DNA of 64,000 nucleotides from Larus michahellis (Eukaryota > Chordata > Aves > Charadriiformes > Laridae), in contig NC_133901.1 in the NCBI RefSeq assembly GCF_964199755.1, positions 28,608,397 to 28,672,396 on the forward strand, written 5' to 3'. The position numbers and the translations under genes were made by a program. The notes below the pieces were generated by a model. The model worked only from the letters and a program-made list of their open reading frames with translations. It had not been told where the DNA came from and did no database searches. This document shows positions 32,901-47,200 of this stretch, in pieces. Numbering within the stretch: the first letter of the stretch is position 1; each line of letters starts with the position of its first letter.

Positions 32901-35900
32901 TAAATAAGTTTAGCCAAAGAGAATAAAATACAGTAGGATAAAGGAAGAAAACCACAAACATCATAGCAGTAGGTATTTGCAATAACCAAGCTCCCTGCTC
33001 CTCTTGCAGAAATACACCTGGGTCAAGGAGTGGGACAGTGCCAGAGCTGCTCCAGGTGCACTGGGATGGTCTGTAATTCCTCTCCAGAGGAAGGAACACA
33101 ACATGGGCATTTTGCTCATGCTTTTCCAGGCACTATTCACACTGCCCAGTTTTCCCTGTGCTCTCTGGAGATGGTTCAAGAGAGTCAATCCTCTGGAGAA
33201 CCATCACATGCAGGCAGTGAGAGGGCTGCTCATGCAGGTCTTCTCCAGCCGCTGGGTTACTCATCATCTGTTCCAGTCACAGTGCCGATAGGCTTTGACA
33301 GTCTCAGCCTGGCTGCCCTTTTCCCAGTTCTGTTGGTAATCTGAACTGGAGACAGTTTCTCTTCACTTCTTTTTTGTAGTAGCATCAGCATGTAACTCGG
33401 TTAAAACCAGGATTACAAGGTCTGTTACCATGATTTATTTTCAAATACTCATTTGTTTTCTGAGGCTTGGATTTGAGAGATAACCAATTGTATATTTCTG
33501 CTTTACAAGCAAGCAGCTTGATAAACCCCTACTCCCTTTGGATTCCTACTTAATTGTTTAAACTGTTTAGCAAAGAGGTAGATTATCCAAATATACAGTT
33601 ATATTTGTTTATAGAATCTATCTATTGTACTCAATAACTATTTTAGAATACCATTAGGGTGTTGTGACCAGGTGGCATCCACAATCCAATTAGGCCTGTC
33701 TCTGGATATGTTTATACAGACATCAGTCTTCAGTTAAACTTCTTTTGGCCCGCTAGTGGCCCTGCTTTTCTGGATAAGCATTGGTATCCAAGTCCCATAA
33801 AACAAATACTTGTGCTGAGATTCACGCTGTTAAAACTCACTTACCCAGAGGGTGGAAACACGCAGCATTTCCTTCACATGTATCTCAAGAAAAGACTGTG
33901 TCTGGATTTGGCTGGAAGTGACCCCACCTTCCAAGTGGATCAGCTCTGTTATGATTGATGCCATTGTTTGTGTCTCAGAGGCAGCGTCACTGGTTAAAGC
34001 ATTCAAACTACATCTTAGCCATCACCGTAATATGTTTTTACACCCAGAAAAAGCTGGTGGTTTGGACCTTGAATCACATGCGCTAGAGAGAAGGAACAGA
34101 TAGTAGCACCTGTGTGCTCCTTGTACAAGCCATACAGCCCATTGAGCCTGAAAGCCAATAAAGAGCGATAAGAAGAGTGTCTGAAGAGACTAAGTAGCAG
34201 TGGAGACCCAGATGAGAGTTATGCTGGCTTTTTCCTTGAGCAAGTGAAATATTTTTTTTTCCTGTTCAACTCCGGTAAGCTAGTTAATGGATCATTCAAA
34301 ATGAAACCATCATTAGCAACAATTAATAAAGGGGAAACGGCTTGCATAACAGTATACACAGGAGAACATCTTGCCAGGACACTGCTTATGAAACACCACT
34401 TAGTGGCACTATAATTGTCACTATCTGCTACTTGCATTGTATTTGCAAGTTTAGGCTCCACTGCATAAGTTCTGTACAGAATTGCTGTAAGTCCAAAGTC
34501 CAAGCACTTAATGCCTAAAATTTTTGGATCTGTCCCGCTGGTAACATTTTGTACCATTGGATGCTACTGCATGTGCTTGGTGAAGAGCAACATATGGAAC
34601 CAAAGACCTGTGCCCTACAGACAGCGGTGGGTGCCGGCAAAATTGCAGCGCAAACCAGCAGGTTGAGGTGGTTGAGATTAACCCAGTGGAACAGCTGCAG
34701 CTTTGAGGAAGTCTAGGAGACTCCTCTGAATTTGTGGAAATAAACAACATTTACAGGAAGGAAAGGAATCACACCGAACAATTTAGGGTTTTCACCATGT
34801 CTTAGCAGCAGCCTGACCCTCCTATCTTAAGTTTGTGGTTGCAGAGCATTTACACTGAGGTTGTCAACCGTACAATTCATGGGCTGTGTAGAGGTCACTG
34901 GATACGTGCAGATGGCCTGTGTTAAGTACCCATATGCTGCACAATTTCAGCTTTCAGGTTGTAAAAAAGTGTTCAAGGGAAAAACGAGTATTAGGCAGGG
35001 AAAGTGGAGGGGGAAAAAAAGCCAGAAGTCAGAGGAAGAGGAAACAGGAGGAAATCAGGAAAGAGAGACATAAGGCATCAGCTCATGAAGAAGTGGCTTC
35101 CCTTACAAAGCAACTTGGTCAGACACTACAGATTTAGCTATTGGGCTGTTTGATGCTGAATCAAAGACTGGAATCCCCCGAGATGCCTGTGCAAGCACCG
35201 CCTGAAGGAGCACACTGAGGAGTGCTATAATCCCCACACATGCGGGCTGGTACCAAAGACAACAGGACACACTGAAACCCAGCATTCGTCCCTCTCCCTT
35301 GAGGGCTGCAGTCCTCAGCCTTGGTCTCTGATCTTGGACCATTTTAACCAGCTTATTCTGGACACTCAAACATGAGGATTCAGATTCCAGTCAAGCAGCA
35401 TAAGAAGAACATGGACTATTGCAGCTGAGGCAAGGGAGATGCTGGCACTGCAGCCTCTATTGTTTGCACGGCAAAGGCTCTGGTTTCATCTCAAAACACA
35501 ATAGGCTAATTAGAAGGAATTTTCCCTTGAAACAACTCATCTAAATCATATGACAAAATAGATTTTCAAACAAAAACTGGTTTTCCAAACCCTACAGCTC
35601 TTCAAGAACTAGAAACTTAGCCAACTTGCCCTGCAATCACTGGGTTCTGTTCCTACTCCACCACTACACTTCGCCCACTGGAATTAATGCAAATGCTAAA
35701 GACATCTTCAAATAAGACACAAAGTCCACTTCTACTGGGGTTTCTGGAGAAAGGTTTTCTTGGCTGATATAGAAGTGTCACAGGTAGGTTTTTGGATTCA
35801 GAATTCCTTATAGCATTCATTGCTCACAGTTTCTAATCCTGGGAGGCTGTGATTAAGACCATGACAGCTTCACTTCTTCCCCATAACACATGGGTTGCTC

Positions 35901-37285
35901 TTATCAGAGGAAAATTTTGATCCCTATATTTCTGATTGAGACTGATAGCAAAAACTAGTACATACCCATACTTCTGTACATATATATATACACACACAGA
36001 GTATTTGATCTTACAAACACTTACTAATCTGAACAGTGCCATTTACATCAATAGGAAAACATCTGTAACAAGAGTAAGCACACTTACAGGGTCCTATCTA
36101 TGTATATGTTGTAACGAGTACGTATAGACTAGAATACAAATAAATGATTTCAAATAAATTATTTTTATTCTATTAATAAGTGAAAGATATTTGACAGCAT
36201 GTATGTAAACAGAGCTGGAACTCCTTTCTACATGATAACATATTGAGCACTGTTTAAACAGCACAGGTAATTGTGCTTCTACGAAGTACCTGTTACTTTA
36301 TCTGCTTACACATCAAATCGATCTGAGGCTTTAGTCAGGGAACAGATTTCCACTTCAAAACCCAAGTGTCAGAGCCGTCCATTTTCAGCTGCACCAGTGA
36401 TACATTACTAATGCTGAGCAGCCTCAAAAGACTGTCTGCCACGTTGAATAGTTGCAGAGAAATTGTACTAGAAAGAGGCAGGAAGAAAAGGACACTGCTT
36501 TCTCTCCAGAGCCAGATAAGTTTTTAGTTCTGAGATGAAAACTGGGAGTTGCAAAGAAAAACAAAGTCACCTGGGGTTGACTTTCCTTGTCTCAGAGCTT
36601 GCTGTTAGAAAAGCTTGCAACACAGAAGTGATGACGTTTTAGTGCTGGACACAGGCAGCTGCTGGGGGATTGTGCTAATATTGCCTGCGGTCAGGCCTAC
36701 GCCATGTCAGGTGAGGTCATGGCCCTACTGTCCCAGGTACTCTCTAAATCTTTCATCAGGGATGGTGACTATCATAGTCCCTACTGGCAGCCTTGCTGGC
36801 AGTATTAATTCACTGAATTTGATAGACCTGAAACTATTTTTTGGGGATTGTGGTTTGCTTCAAATTCACCAGGTCCCCTCACCCTCCCAGCACTAGTCAT
36901 GAAAACAGATTCCCCAAACCCACCAAATATCACCAACATTAGTTTGCTCTACCTAGCCAGATAAAGGCTAGGTTTGAAAAATATTAATAACAACAGTGAA
37001 GAGAGCAAGACCCTCTTTGAACTAATGAATAGTTCTCAGTATTTTCAACAAGCAGAACAGGTACAGTGGGTTAAACAATTCTCAAGGCATTCACAGAAGC
37101 AACCCTAGCTATTTATTCCCAAGAGCAACCATGGCTGCCAACATACCTCACCCACCTTTACATACTGCCAGTGACAACGGCATCACCTTTAGAAGAGGGT
37201 CTATTATTGGTAACTCCTGAATTCCAGCCCTCTCTGGTATGTGAGCTTATGAAAAACAAAACAAAGGCATCTGGAGCTTGGATAT
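29915..37285. other. Gene-free intergenic sequence
   Basis: No gene or RNA gene recognised. A short (TA)n/(CA)n tract lies at about 35979-35999. Frames at 32407-32778, 33030-33344, 34219-34557 and 35103-35369 have no family signature. Confidence 0.5.
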
Positions 37286-37289
37286 TACT

Positions 37290-37415
37290 CTACTAAGTGT
37301 TTACATTACAGTAGCACCTGGAAACGTGACCAAGACCACACAAAGGTAGGTGCTCCAAGTGTGCTAAAAAGATAGTCCTTGCCAAAAAGTTCACAGTTTT
37401 GGCATAATATGGGAT
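37290..37415 (+). repeat. Ancient amniote interspersed repeat, second copy of the 3.6 kb family
   Basis: It has tttacattacagtagcacct (compare tattacggtagcacctagag of the family), then aaagatagtccttgccaaaa (compare agacagtccctgccccaaag) and gttcacagtttt. The same family supplies the repeat at about 3.6 kb, which preserves a more downstream part. Matching is from memory of the consensus; divergence is high. Confidence 0.45.
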
Positions 37416-37779
37416 CTTGGTTAAGCCTGTTCATGTACTACAGACACCTCCAAGGGTCACAGACCTGATTGTCCCTCTACCAAGGCTTGCTTCAGTGAAT
37501 GGAGAGTCCTGTCAAAGGCCAGATTCCTGCACTGCAGGCAGCTAAGGGTCATGTGGAAGAGGTAGTGGCTGAGAACAGACTGCTGCAACTATTCCTTCTC
37601 CAAGCAAGGTCTGCATAGAGTGCAGGAGTGGTATAGGCCTTAACCCACTTTCATCACAACAGAGACGAAACCTTGAAAGTAAAGGCGCATCTTTAATACA
37701 CTTACTCATTTTGAAGACTGCCTGGACAATTCCGCAGCTAAAACGGTAGATGTAAGAACTTCAGCTACTGCATAGAGAT

Positions 37780-38265
37780 CTTCTGCATCCAAGTTATCCA
37801 ACATCCTTGCAAGGACCGACAGGCAGCACAGGAGCCCCACCAACCAGAACGCCATCCACAACACCCAAGCAAGGCAGGCTAATGAACGCAGCCAGATTCA
37901 GCTGAGAATCCTGATCACTAGAGAAATTCATGGTGATGAGGCAGGTTTGAAGTCAAACCAAGAAGCCAATCCATGGGCCAGATCCACTGATGGCCAGGCA
38001 GGTCCACAGTAGCAAGACATAGCCAGGGTCAGGCCAGGAATTCAGTGCATGCATCAGGGTCTACATCAATGAGGTTCATTCAGGAGCAAGCATAGCCAAG
38101 CTGCAGCACAGCACCCACACACAGCACAAACCAAAACTCAACATCTGGCCTGAGCTTAAATAGCATCCCTGGGCCAATAAGCAAGGGCTGTTGCTGGAGG
38201 TCCCAGATGAGACTGATCAGGGCAATTAAGAGCTATTAGTGCCGCCAGGGCCCCAACCCACGTGT
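37780..38265. repeat. Possible old repeat rich in CCAGG/CAGGTC motifs
   Basis: This block differs from its AT-rich neighbours in composition. It is studded with related short phrases (ggccagatccactgatggcc, aggcaggtccacagtagcaa, ccagggtcaggccaggaatt), like the imperfect internal repetition of some ancient amniote repeats. No terminal repeats, coding part or named family can be assigned. Confidence 0.25.
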
Positions 38266-38269
38266 AGAA

Positions 38270-41200
38270 GCACCATCTTAAAGGCTGTGATTGCGCATTT
38301 GTCAGCAGTGCCATTAGCTACTTGAAGGAAGTGATGAAATGTCTCTGGGGTCCTTAAGAGTTTCTGCCGCCTCCTCCTTCCTTGTTACATGTCCCTTAGG
38401 ATATTAATCTGTCCTAGAGAGAGGTTTATGCAGCTGTGGCTTCAACAAGTAAGCAGTTGCCTCTGTAAGACAAGTAGAAAGCTCAAAGAAATTAATAGAA
38501 AGCTCCTTTCTCATGATTTGAGTGGACTTTGAATCATCATTCAACAGCACATCAACACTTACTGCGCTGGGAGCCACAGCGACACTGTGTGCTGAAGAAA
38601 TCATTCCCACCACTCATCTCACTGCTGGGTTAAAGGTTTATTTTGCCACTGCTTTTCTCTCCAGAGTCCCCGTTTGAGCAGTTACGCCCATGTTGCCTGT
38701 TAGCCCCATCACTAGCACTGCTCTAGCTGTCTCAGTTGGTGACATATGGGAAAACAGCTCTGACTAATTTTATTTACACATCATTTATCCATACTATTAT
38801 TTATCCATATATCTATATTATTATCATTGATTTCAGCAGGAATGCATTCATACGTTTCAACGCAAAATGAGATTAGAGGTCAATGTTCTGACTTGTTGAT
38901 GAAGTGCCGCATAGAGATGCACTGGGTACAAAAGTCACTCTGTCTTCATTTCAGTTAGATATTGTTTGAGAGATGAAATTTGCATTCAGGTAAAGGCAAG
39001 ACACGTTTGTTTTGAAACAAAACAGTGTTCTTGATTCTGGAAATTAAAAGAAATGTTGGAACCTAAGGGAAGAATCTTCATGATAGCACTGCCATAACAA
39101 AGTAGAACTGACTCTGCAAGCAAAGAAGAAATCTTCAGCAACACTCTCAGCTTTTGGGAAATCTACTCCACAGGTCAGCTTTCAAGTGGGACAGGATCTT
39201 TACCTCCACCAGCTTGAGACATATAGAGACAGCAATGACACATTCCTGGTGTGCTGGCACAAATTTCTGAGTGCGTTTGTGTATGTGCGTACACAACAAT
39301 TCAGATATCCATGATATTCTGATTGTGCTCCCTTTTCCTCCAGTAAAACATCTCTCTCTGGCATATCCCAAAATAACTTAAAAAACAGAAAAAGGAGGAA
39401 GAAATGCCTGGCAAAGCAACTAAAAGCCTTTTCACATCAGACATGCAGGGCAGAATATAAACCTGGATTGCAGAAGATGATTTCCATTGTTTAATTTTTA
39501 TTTTCTTACTAAAAGAAACACTGAGAATTTTTAGTCTGGTGTTTCTTGTTTCCCCTTGGAAAAAGAGTTTCTCTGATCCTTAGTATACTTATATCACTAA
39601 TTTTTTTAATACTCTAAATGGATGATGCATCTAAGGGATGATGACTTTCACTTGACCTCCTATCTTACCAGCCAAAAATCCAAGTCAGAACCCTGGTGTA
39701 TTTGATGCAAAATAACCAGTGAACATACTCCAAGAGCTGTAAATGCTAAAAGAGGTGAAGCATGTGAAGAAATGGCTTATAGGAGAATTCAGAGGGAAGG
39801 TAACATACAGTGTATTTCCTATTGGTAAATGGGATTTTGGTATACAACAACCTGAGGGCTGACAGCTGATCTCCTGGGACCATTGGCTCTCAGAGAGATT
39901 GATCCTATTTAATTGTGTTCCTTTTGCTTGTTGTTTTGTCTGTATTCGTCTTCCAGGGCTTCTCCAGTGTGTATCTTTTCGTTACGTGTACAGAGAGCTC
40001 GTAATAGAGTGGGACTGAGTTTCTCAGAGAGGGTCCGGTTTGCTTGACTCACCACATCACCACGCTCATACCAGTAGTCTCCACTCTTGCTCATTAGCAA
40101 GAGAAAATGTGTGGGAGAAATGCCGTGGAGGGCCTAGGTCAGAGAAGGAAAGCGATATTAGAAGCATTTGGAGAATGAGGACATGGAAAATAGCCATCAA
40201 CAATTTCCAGAAATGTCCCAGGAGATCATTGCCTTATTCAATGCCACTCATTTCTGCCAGACTATTTTTGTCTCAGCGCTGAATGTGTCCATCTCACTGT
40301 ATGCAGCTTACTTGGTAATTTTTAACTCATGGCACTAATTGAATTGTTATTGAATGTGATTAATTAGAACTGGAACAAGGCTCTAACAAAGAATTTATCA
40401 GATCCTTTTCTGCTCCCTCCGCTGACTCACAGCTTCCCAATGGCTTTGAAACTTGCAACTTGGACATGTTCATACAATCCTTGGCAAGTCCCAGGCACCT
40501 GAACTCCACTGGAACCTGCTGCCTTTTGGGCATGATGCCAGCACAGGCAGCCTGGCCCTCCTCCACCTAAATACGAGCCACCGGGTGGGCCAGGTTTTTT
40601 GCTTACACGTTTTCATCTCTGAGAGCACAGAGACTGGCTCAGCAGACCACTGCTTGGAGCTGCAGCACTCAGGTCAGATTAACTGAGCTGGAATAACAGC
40701 AGGACAGCAGAAGGATTTGGAAACCAGCCTATCTAGGCTCCTAGACTTCAATGAGAACTTAGATCCTAAGTACAGAGTAAGGTCTAAATATCTTTGTGGC
40801 ACAAACAAGGTAGCAGAAGGTTTAATATTACAAGGAAATATATTAGAATGATAACTCTGGAGGTATGTGTGTATGTACACAGAGTTACATATATGTTCAT
40901 CTCAAGTCCAAGACTTTTTATGCATCTTATGATATCCTTGGCCACAACGATGTCAAATAACACTGAATTCCCAGCCTCATTGTACCCAGAATGGAGAATA
41001 TGGTTTTACTTGGTTTTGAACTTGTCATTTTTTTATTTCATTGGCCATCTCTTCCCCTATTTATTCCCCATAATAGGTAACGAATACCTTACCTCAGAGG
41101 TCCCTGGGCAGAAAACCTGCTATCCTTGTGTCAGCTGGCAGCTCTTAGTAATGGGTGCCAAAGAAAGGAGCAATTTGATGTCAGGAGCTGCACATCTTTC

Positions 41201-44200
41201 AGAGTACGGATCCAGGACACAGGCTCTGCTTGCCCACATCAAGATAGTGGTTTTGATCTTTTTCCTGTAGCTTCTGCTGAGCATGTCTTGTACAGGAGAG
41301 GAGCATGAAGACAGCTAGAAGGGAAAGTTTAACTGAACGGCTTGTCAACCAAAACATTGTTTTCATCTAAATGAAAAAGCAGTGTAGTAAAGCTAAAAGT
41401 AAAATGTTTTTCTGAACTATTAAAACACTTTTAAAAATGAACACGTACAATTTTTATTTCAAGTGATCTTTCAAAATGAAATAATAATTGGGTTTTTTTA
41501 GTTGTTTCAAAGGAAATCACCTTTGTTTTCAGTCTGGAATTAAAAATATGTTGAAATTATAACTTCTCCTGAAAAGTTCAGTTCTGCTGTGGCACAGCTT
41601 CAGGCCACAATCAGTCAAAAACTGGAGAACTTTCAGACTGTTCTACACAGAAAGTCACACAAATCAAGAGAAATTAGCATTCCCATCTGCCAAATTAGCA
41701 TTCCCTGGAAATTATTTCAAGGGCTAACTGAGGTACCTCTGCATGCGTAGAATTAATCTTTTTTTAGGGGGTTGCATGAAACTGGGGCTTCAAATAAACT
41801 TAGGGAAGGTCTTTCATCTTCTCTGAATGTAGACAGAAGAATTTGAGTCCTAGCTTGAGTAAAACCCCATTTATTAAACAAAGTCCAAAATATGCCCAGG
41901 CAGTTGCTAACTCACAGAGAATTATGGCAATTTAGAAATTAAAAAACAAAACAAAACAAAAAACCCACAAAAACATGACAAAGCTTTCCTGTTGGTCTGT
42001 TTAGTGCCCAAGCGAGATGCCAAATCCAGATGCGTTTCACCCCTGTCCCAGACATGAAGTGGCAGAGCGCTGGGTGAGTGCAGCATTGAAGCTTTGGACC
42101 AGACTTAAGTGCCCATCCTGTTCTCCGTAGCTGAGTACGTGCTGCTTAGGTATCTTGAGAGAAGAGAGATGCAGCCTGGCATCAGCTCAGCTCAAGTGTT
42201 ATTTTAAAACGCAAGACATAGCACACTTAGACAATTGCACTGAAAAACAAACAAAAGTAGGTTGATAGCTGTTTACACTAGACTTAGAGTTCCCCTTTAT
42301 ATGATGTCTCAACTTACAAAAAATACACGTATTTAATTCTAATTTTCCAAGACCTTCGTATATTCATCATCATGGTAACGTACTTTGGCACGCGAGACCA
42401 AATGAAAAGAAATGAGGACAGAACAAATATATACTAGGAAAGTTCAGTCCTACCCACTTATTTGAGCTAATCATCTCATCTGTACGCTGCTCAGCAAACA
42501 AAAGGTGATCCAAATCCACTGTCCTCCCTGATTTGCCTGGGAAACGTAGAGCAGGCAGAGCGTGTCACCTGGAGGTGTGAGTTCATCATTTCTCCTGCCA
42601 GCTCACCAGAAGTCCTGTTTTGGAAGCATTGGGCTCAAGTAGGGAACCAAGGAAAAAAAAAAAAAGGTGACAATATCAAGTTGCGAAGCTTGGAATGAAA
42701 AAAACCCTCTCGTTCTTTCATCAGTGGTAACTTCAGTGGATGTTGTGGAGCAACTTGTAACACAAACTGGCAGCAATATTTGAGCAGTCTCCAATTCTCT
42801 CTGTCTGGGCCTTGGGTCCCCATCTGTACACATAGGATACTAGGACTTTTCTGACTCACAGTGGTTTTGAGAGGATAAAGAGGTCAAAGCAAGGGGAACA
42901 GGAAGAGGATGTTATCAGATAACATAAGATATTTTTGCTGCTGCCCCACATGTAGCTACAGCACACTTCAAACCAGCTAGCAACAGCCTCACCAGCAGTA
43001 CGGCTGTACCACAGGGAGCTCAGGACTCTGTCCAGGGACAGATGCTGAGGTTATCAGTCCTCATCGTCATCTCCGTGGCATCGTCACACTCACAACTGTG
43101 AACTTACCCATCTCTGGATGTGTGTCTGACAGGTCTTGGGGGTGTTTGAGTTTGCAACGCCCTGTCAAGAGCTCCAACTTTTTCTAAGGTTGGAAGATGC
43201 AACTCCTGTCCTTACTTTCAATGAGTTTTGACCAGGCAGTGGTGCAACATTCGCTTGCTACCAGCTACTTAAATTCCTTTTTCCTTTCCACCCAACAAAT
43301 ATTTCTCCAAGCCAAACACAAAGAGTTATATTGTACACAGTCTTTGAAATGTACACTTAATTTTCAAGGAGGGCAGCATACTTGTAGGTATTTTGAACTA
43401 GCAAAAGAAAGGGAAAAAGATAATGCAACGGTGGAGAATTGAAGCATGACTTTTCTGATGTTTGTTTTTTTTCTGTGCCAGAAAAGATTCAATAGTGCAG
43501 AGGATTTGTCTGCAAAGTCATTCTTTGCCCTCCTTCCCTTTCTCTCCATTTCACCCTGCCTCAGCTGTGGCAGGTCTTTATTCTCATGATGGTTCATGAA
43601 ATGCCTCATTTGCAAAATAGAGTATCAGCAGCACCTGTTAGGTAGAGGAAATCGTGGCCTGCGTGGTGCTGTAACCTCTCTACAGGACAAAAACAGATCA
43701 GCGAGGCCCTCAGGTGGGAAACCCCATTTGGAAACTACCCAGGCTGCAGAAGCTGTGGGTTGCAAGACGTATTTCTCCTTTCAGTCAATTATAAACCACC
43801 GTGTTTGCAGAAGCAGTACATAAGCTGCAAAACAGACGCTGTGACTATTCATATTCACTGAGTTGCTTATTTTTGTTAAGTTCAAATATGACCTTAAATC
43901 CCAAAGCTGTACATTGAGTTTCAAGGTTTGTGCTTGTAAGGAATTTCCATGTGCAGATCTCATGTCTGTAAGGAAGGTTGGTTGATTAATTCTCTCTGCG
44001 TCAGTTTTCCTTCCATGAAATCTGTGTCCACAAAGGCCTGAGAAAAGGAGGGGCAAGAAGAGGACAAGACTTCTAGTGAGATTGTCTGGAAAAGGATAGA
44101 TCTGCAAAGTCAGATGTCTGCCAAAAAGCAACTGCAGTTACGTGCATTGACCTCCGCAGATTACATCAAGAGACGGCAGGGCATGGGTTTCTTAGGTGCT

Positions 44201-47200
44201 GATGGCACAGCACTTCAGTGTATCAGGCCTCACAGATTTAAAAATGAAACAGAACAAGGTAGATCCAGTAAGCTATTATTTTGTCGGAGTTGTTAACAAT
44301 CCTTTACATTTTAATTGCCCATAAATTCCTCGAAAGTCCTACAGAAAGAACGTTTAAAAATTTGGGTTATTGAAGAACATATGTTAATTGAAAGCAAACT
44401 TTCAGCCAAAGAGGTTTTTGGAAAAAAAATAAGAGCTATTGACCTTTTCCAGAACTTACTTCATTTTTTTTAATTAGACAATATTTTAACAAAAAACTGT
44501 ATAGCAGAGCTAGACATCAAATTCTTTTCTGATTTTCAGCACCATCGTGAACCTCCTTCTAACCTCTGCGTTACTTATGGGTAAAAAATTAAGAATAAAA
44601 GGATTCTCTCTTATTACTTAAACGGTGTCTGACATCAGGTGGGCTGTTAGCACCTCTCTCTCAGAGAGAGAAAGAGAAAGAAGCTTGCATTCAGTGTTTT
44701 TATGGAAAGTCCCAAGGAATAAACCAAGAAATCTTTCACAATTTGCCACTGTAAATCAGATATCTTGCCAAAGCTTGAACAAAATGATCCCCAAGCTCGC
44801 TTCTGGAGGGTATTTAATCATTGTGGGTAGCAAGGTGGCAGAGGTAGCATATCTTTCTTACCTCCACATCCTCTGACTCAGCTCGGAGCGGGACACGCTG
44901 CTTGGCAGTCTCTACCTGTCCACCAGCCTGCACAGCAGCTTTGTGAGGATCAGACGTGTGTCAGCTCATCACACTTGCTTTCTCTTCTCTTTCCTTCTCA
45001 AAAGAATCGGTCTCAGTTGATTTGACTTGATTTCTTTGACACCAGAAAAAAGCAAAGGGTGTACACTCAGGTGGGAGTGCGAGGCTGGTGCACAGATGCC
45101 CAGGTGCGATGGAGAGGAACCCTTCATCCCACTCCCAACAGTGCAGCCCCCCTCATGCTGCACCCCTCTGCCCCCATAACGCTGCAGTCACTGTACCTTA
45201 GGCAGCTCTGATGAATGAAGGATTTAATTACAGTCATCTGAAGGGGCAGTGGAGGCGAGGAAACATGGGGATTTGCACTCGTGTGATGCTTGGTGGGTTG
45301 TTGGCCCCAAGGCTGAAGGACAAGCCATCGGCAGAGCTGGGATGCTGGTGCTGCAGGTGGGCAGGATTGTACCCTAAAGAATAAATGTCTTCATGATAAA
45401 TGGTTTTCTGGATGTGCGGAAGATGTTTTAGCATGAAATTCCATACAATGCAAAGCTGCTGTTGAAGTCCTGTGGCACGTACAGGTCCATCAGAGGAAAC
45501 CCAGGTTTTCTCCGTTTTCAAGAAGGGTTTCCCAGTCCCAACAATTCAGCATATTGTACAAATAAGAATTTTATTTACATGGAAATAATAAAAAAAAAAA
45601 ATAAACAATCCCGCTCTGTCACAACAATAAAAGTTGCATTTCACATGTCTTGCATGCAGACAGGTGACACACAACACACCTGGTCTCTGACTCATTTAAT
45701 TTCTTACTGTTACTTTGTGCTTTATGCTGAATTGCTTAGCCATGAAGCCTTCAAATTCACTGAGGATCATCTCTTGATTTTCTAAGACTATGTCTGTATT
45801 AGCAAGTAGGATGGGTTAAGAGAAGCAGATCCATGGACCAGGAAAATTTTTGCTAAGGACTTGACATCCACAGCAAATGCATTTCATGATTGGTCTGTTT
45901 TGGTTTGGTTGTTTTTTTTCCTTCTTTTTAATTCAGGCCGTCCACAGTCAGGTCCTGGGGATTGATTTCCCAGTGGCGACTGGAATGGATTAGGCGAGCA
46001 AGTATTATAGATAAGTTTCCTCCAAAAGGACACTAATTCAAGCATCCTTAAGATGGCACCACAACGCAGACTAATCTTCTTCCAAAATGAGCTCCTGATC
46101 TGAACTGAAACACTAATGTAGACACACACTTAGGTCTTCACAACAGTTTTAATTAATGAATCTGTAATCTCTGTCCAGATTTAGGAAGAAAATCACAGTT
46201 AGCAGTGCTAAGAGAAAAAAAATAAGGACTCAGTATTCTTCAAGTATTTGTATTCTCTACAATCACACCAGATGAGGCATTAATGTTAATAAGGATATGA
46301 GACAAATAAGGTTTGCTCTGCCTTGATCTCCAAGGTTGTTGATTTATGAGTTTTATCACCCCTCCAGCGGCATATAAAGCTAATATAAGAAACTTCCTAT
46401 CTCACTGAATAGGGGATGGGCCTATTTCTCCTTCTGCAAATCTCACCTGACCTCGGAGGGAGTGGAAGAAAAGCAGGGGGAGGACTAAGAAAAGAAAAAT
46501 AAACAAGAAATTAAGCATGGGATAAGATCAACACTACTATTCATTTGTCGTAAGTGTGTGAGATAAATTAAAGAATAGAGATCTCTATCTGGGCAATATG
46601 TGCATCCAGTACCCTTCTTCCCCTCCACTGAAGTAGGAAATATGTAGTTTATGACCAGCTGGGACAATCTCTACTGAATGGCTTTGAGGCAATAAATCAC
46701 AGAAGCTGGTTTGTCCACATTTCTTTCTTTTCTTCAGTCTGTTTGGCTAAATCTCCCACAGAGAAAGTTACGCCATGCAGGGGATTCAGCAAAATGCATG
46801 AAAAATGTACTCAGGTCACCTACAAATTCTTCAGCTCTGGCCAAGGTCCAGTTGTGGCTTTATTATAAGACAATGCCTTACTGCTCTCCTTCCCCAAATC
46901 CTGAGGGCAGCTGTTTAAACATTTATCATTAAATGTTTCAAAAAATAGTTCACCGTAGTACAATGATGCTATTTGAGCTCTCCGTTTTGTTTCCGGGACC
47001 TACAGAACACACGCGGGTTTAGGTGGGGTCATCCCATAGTCCCACTGTTGGCTTAATTTGCTGACATTCATGCTAAATACCTCACTAATATTTTTTTTCT
47101 GTATGTTCCTGATTCTTCCCAAACTGGTTCAACAAATCCAAAGCTGTGGCAAAGACTCAGCATATTGGGAAAAGGCCTCCTTACAGCTGTATCAAGGAGA

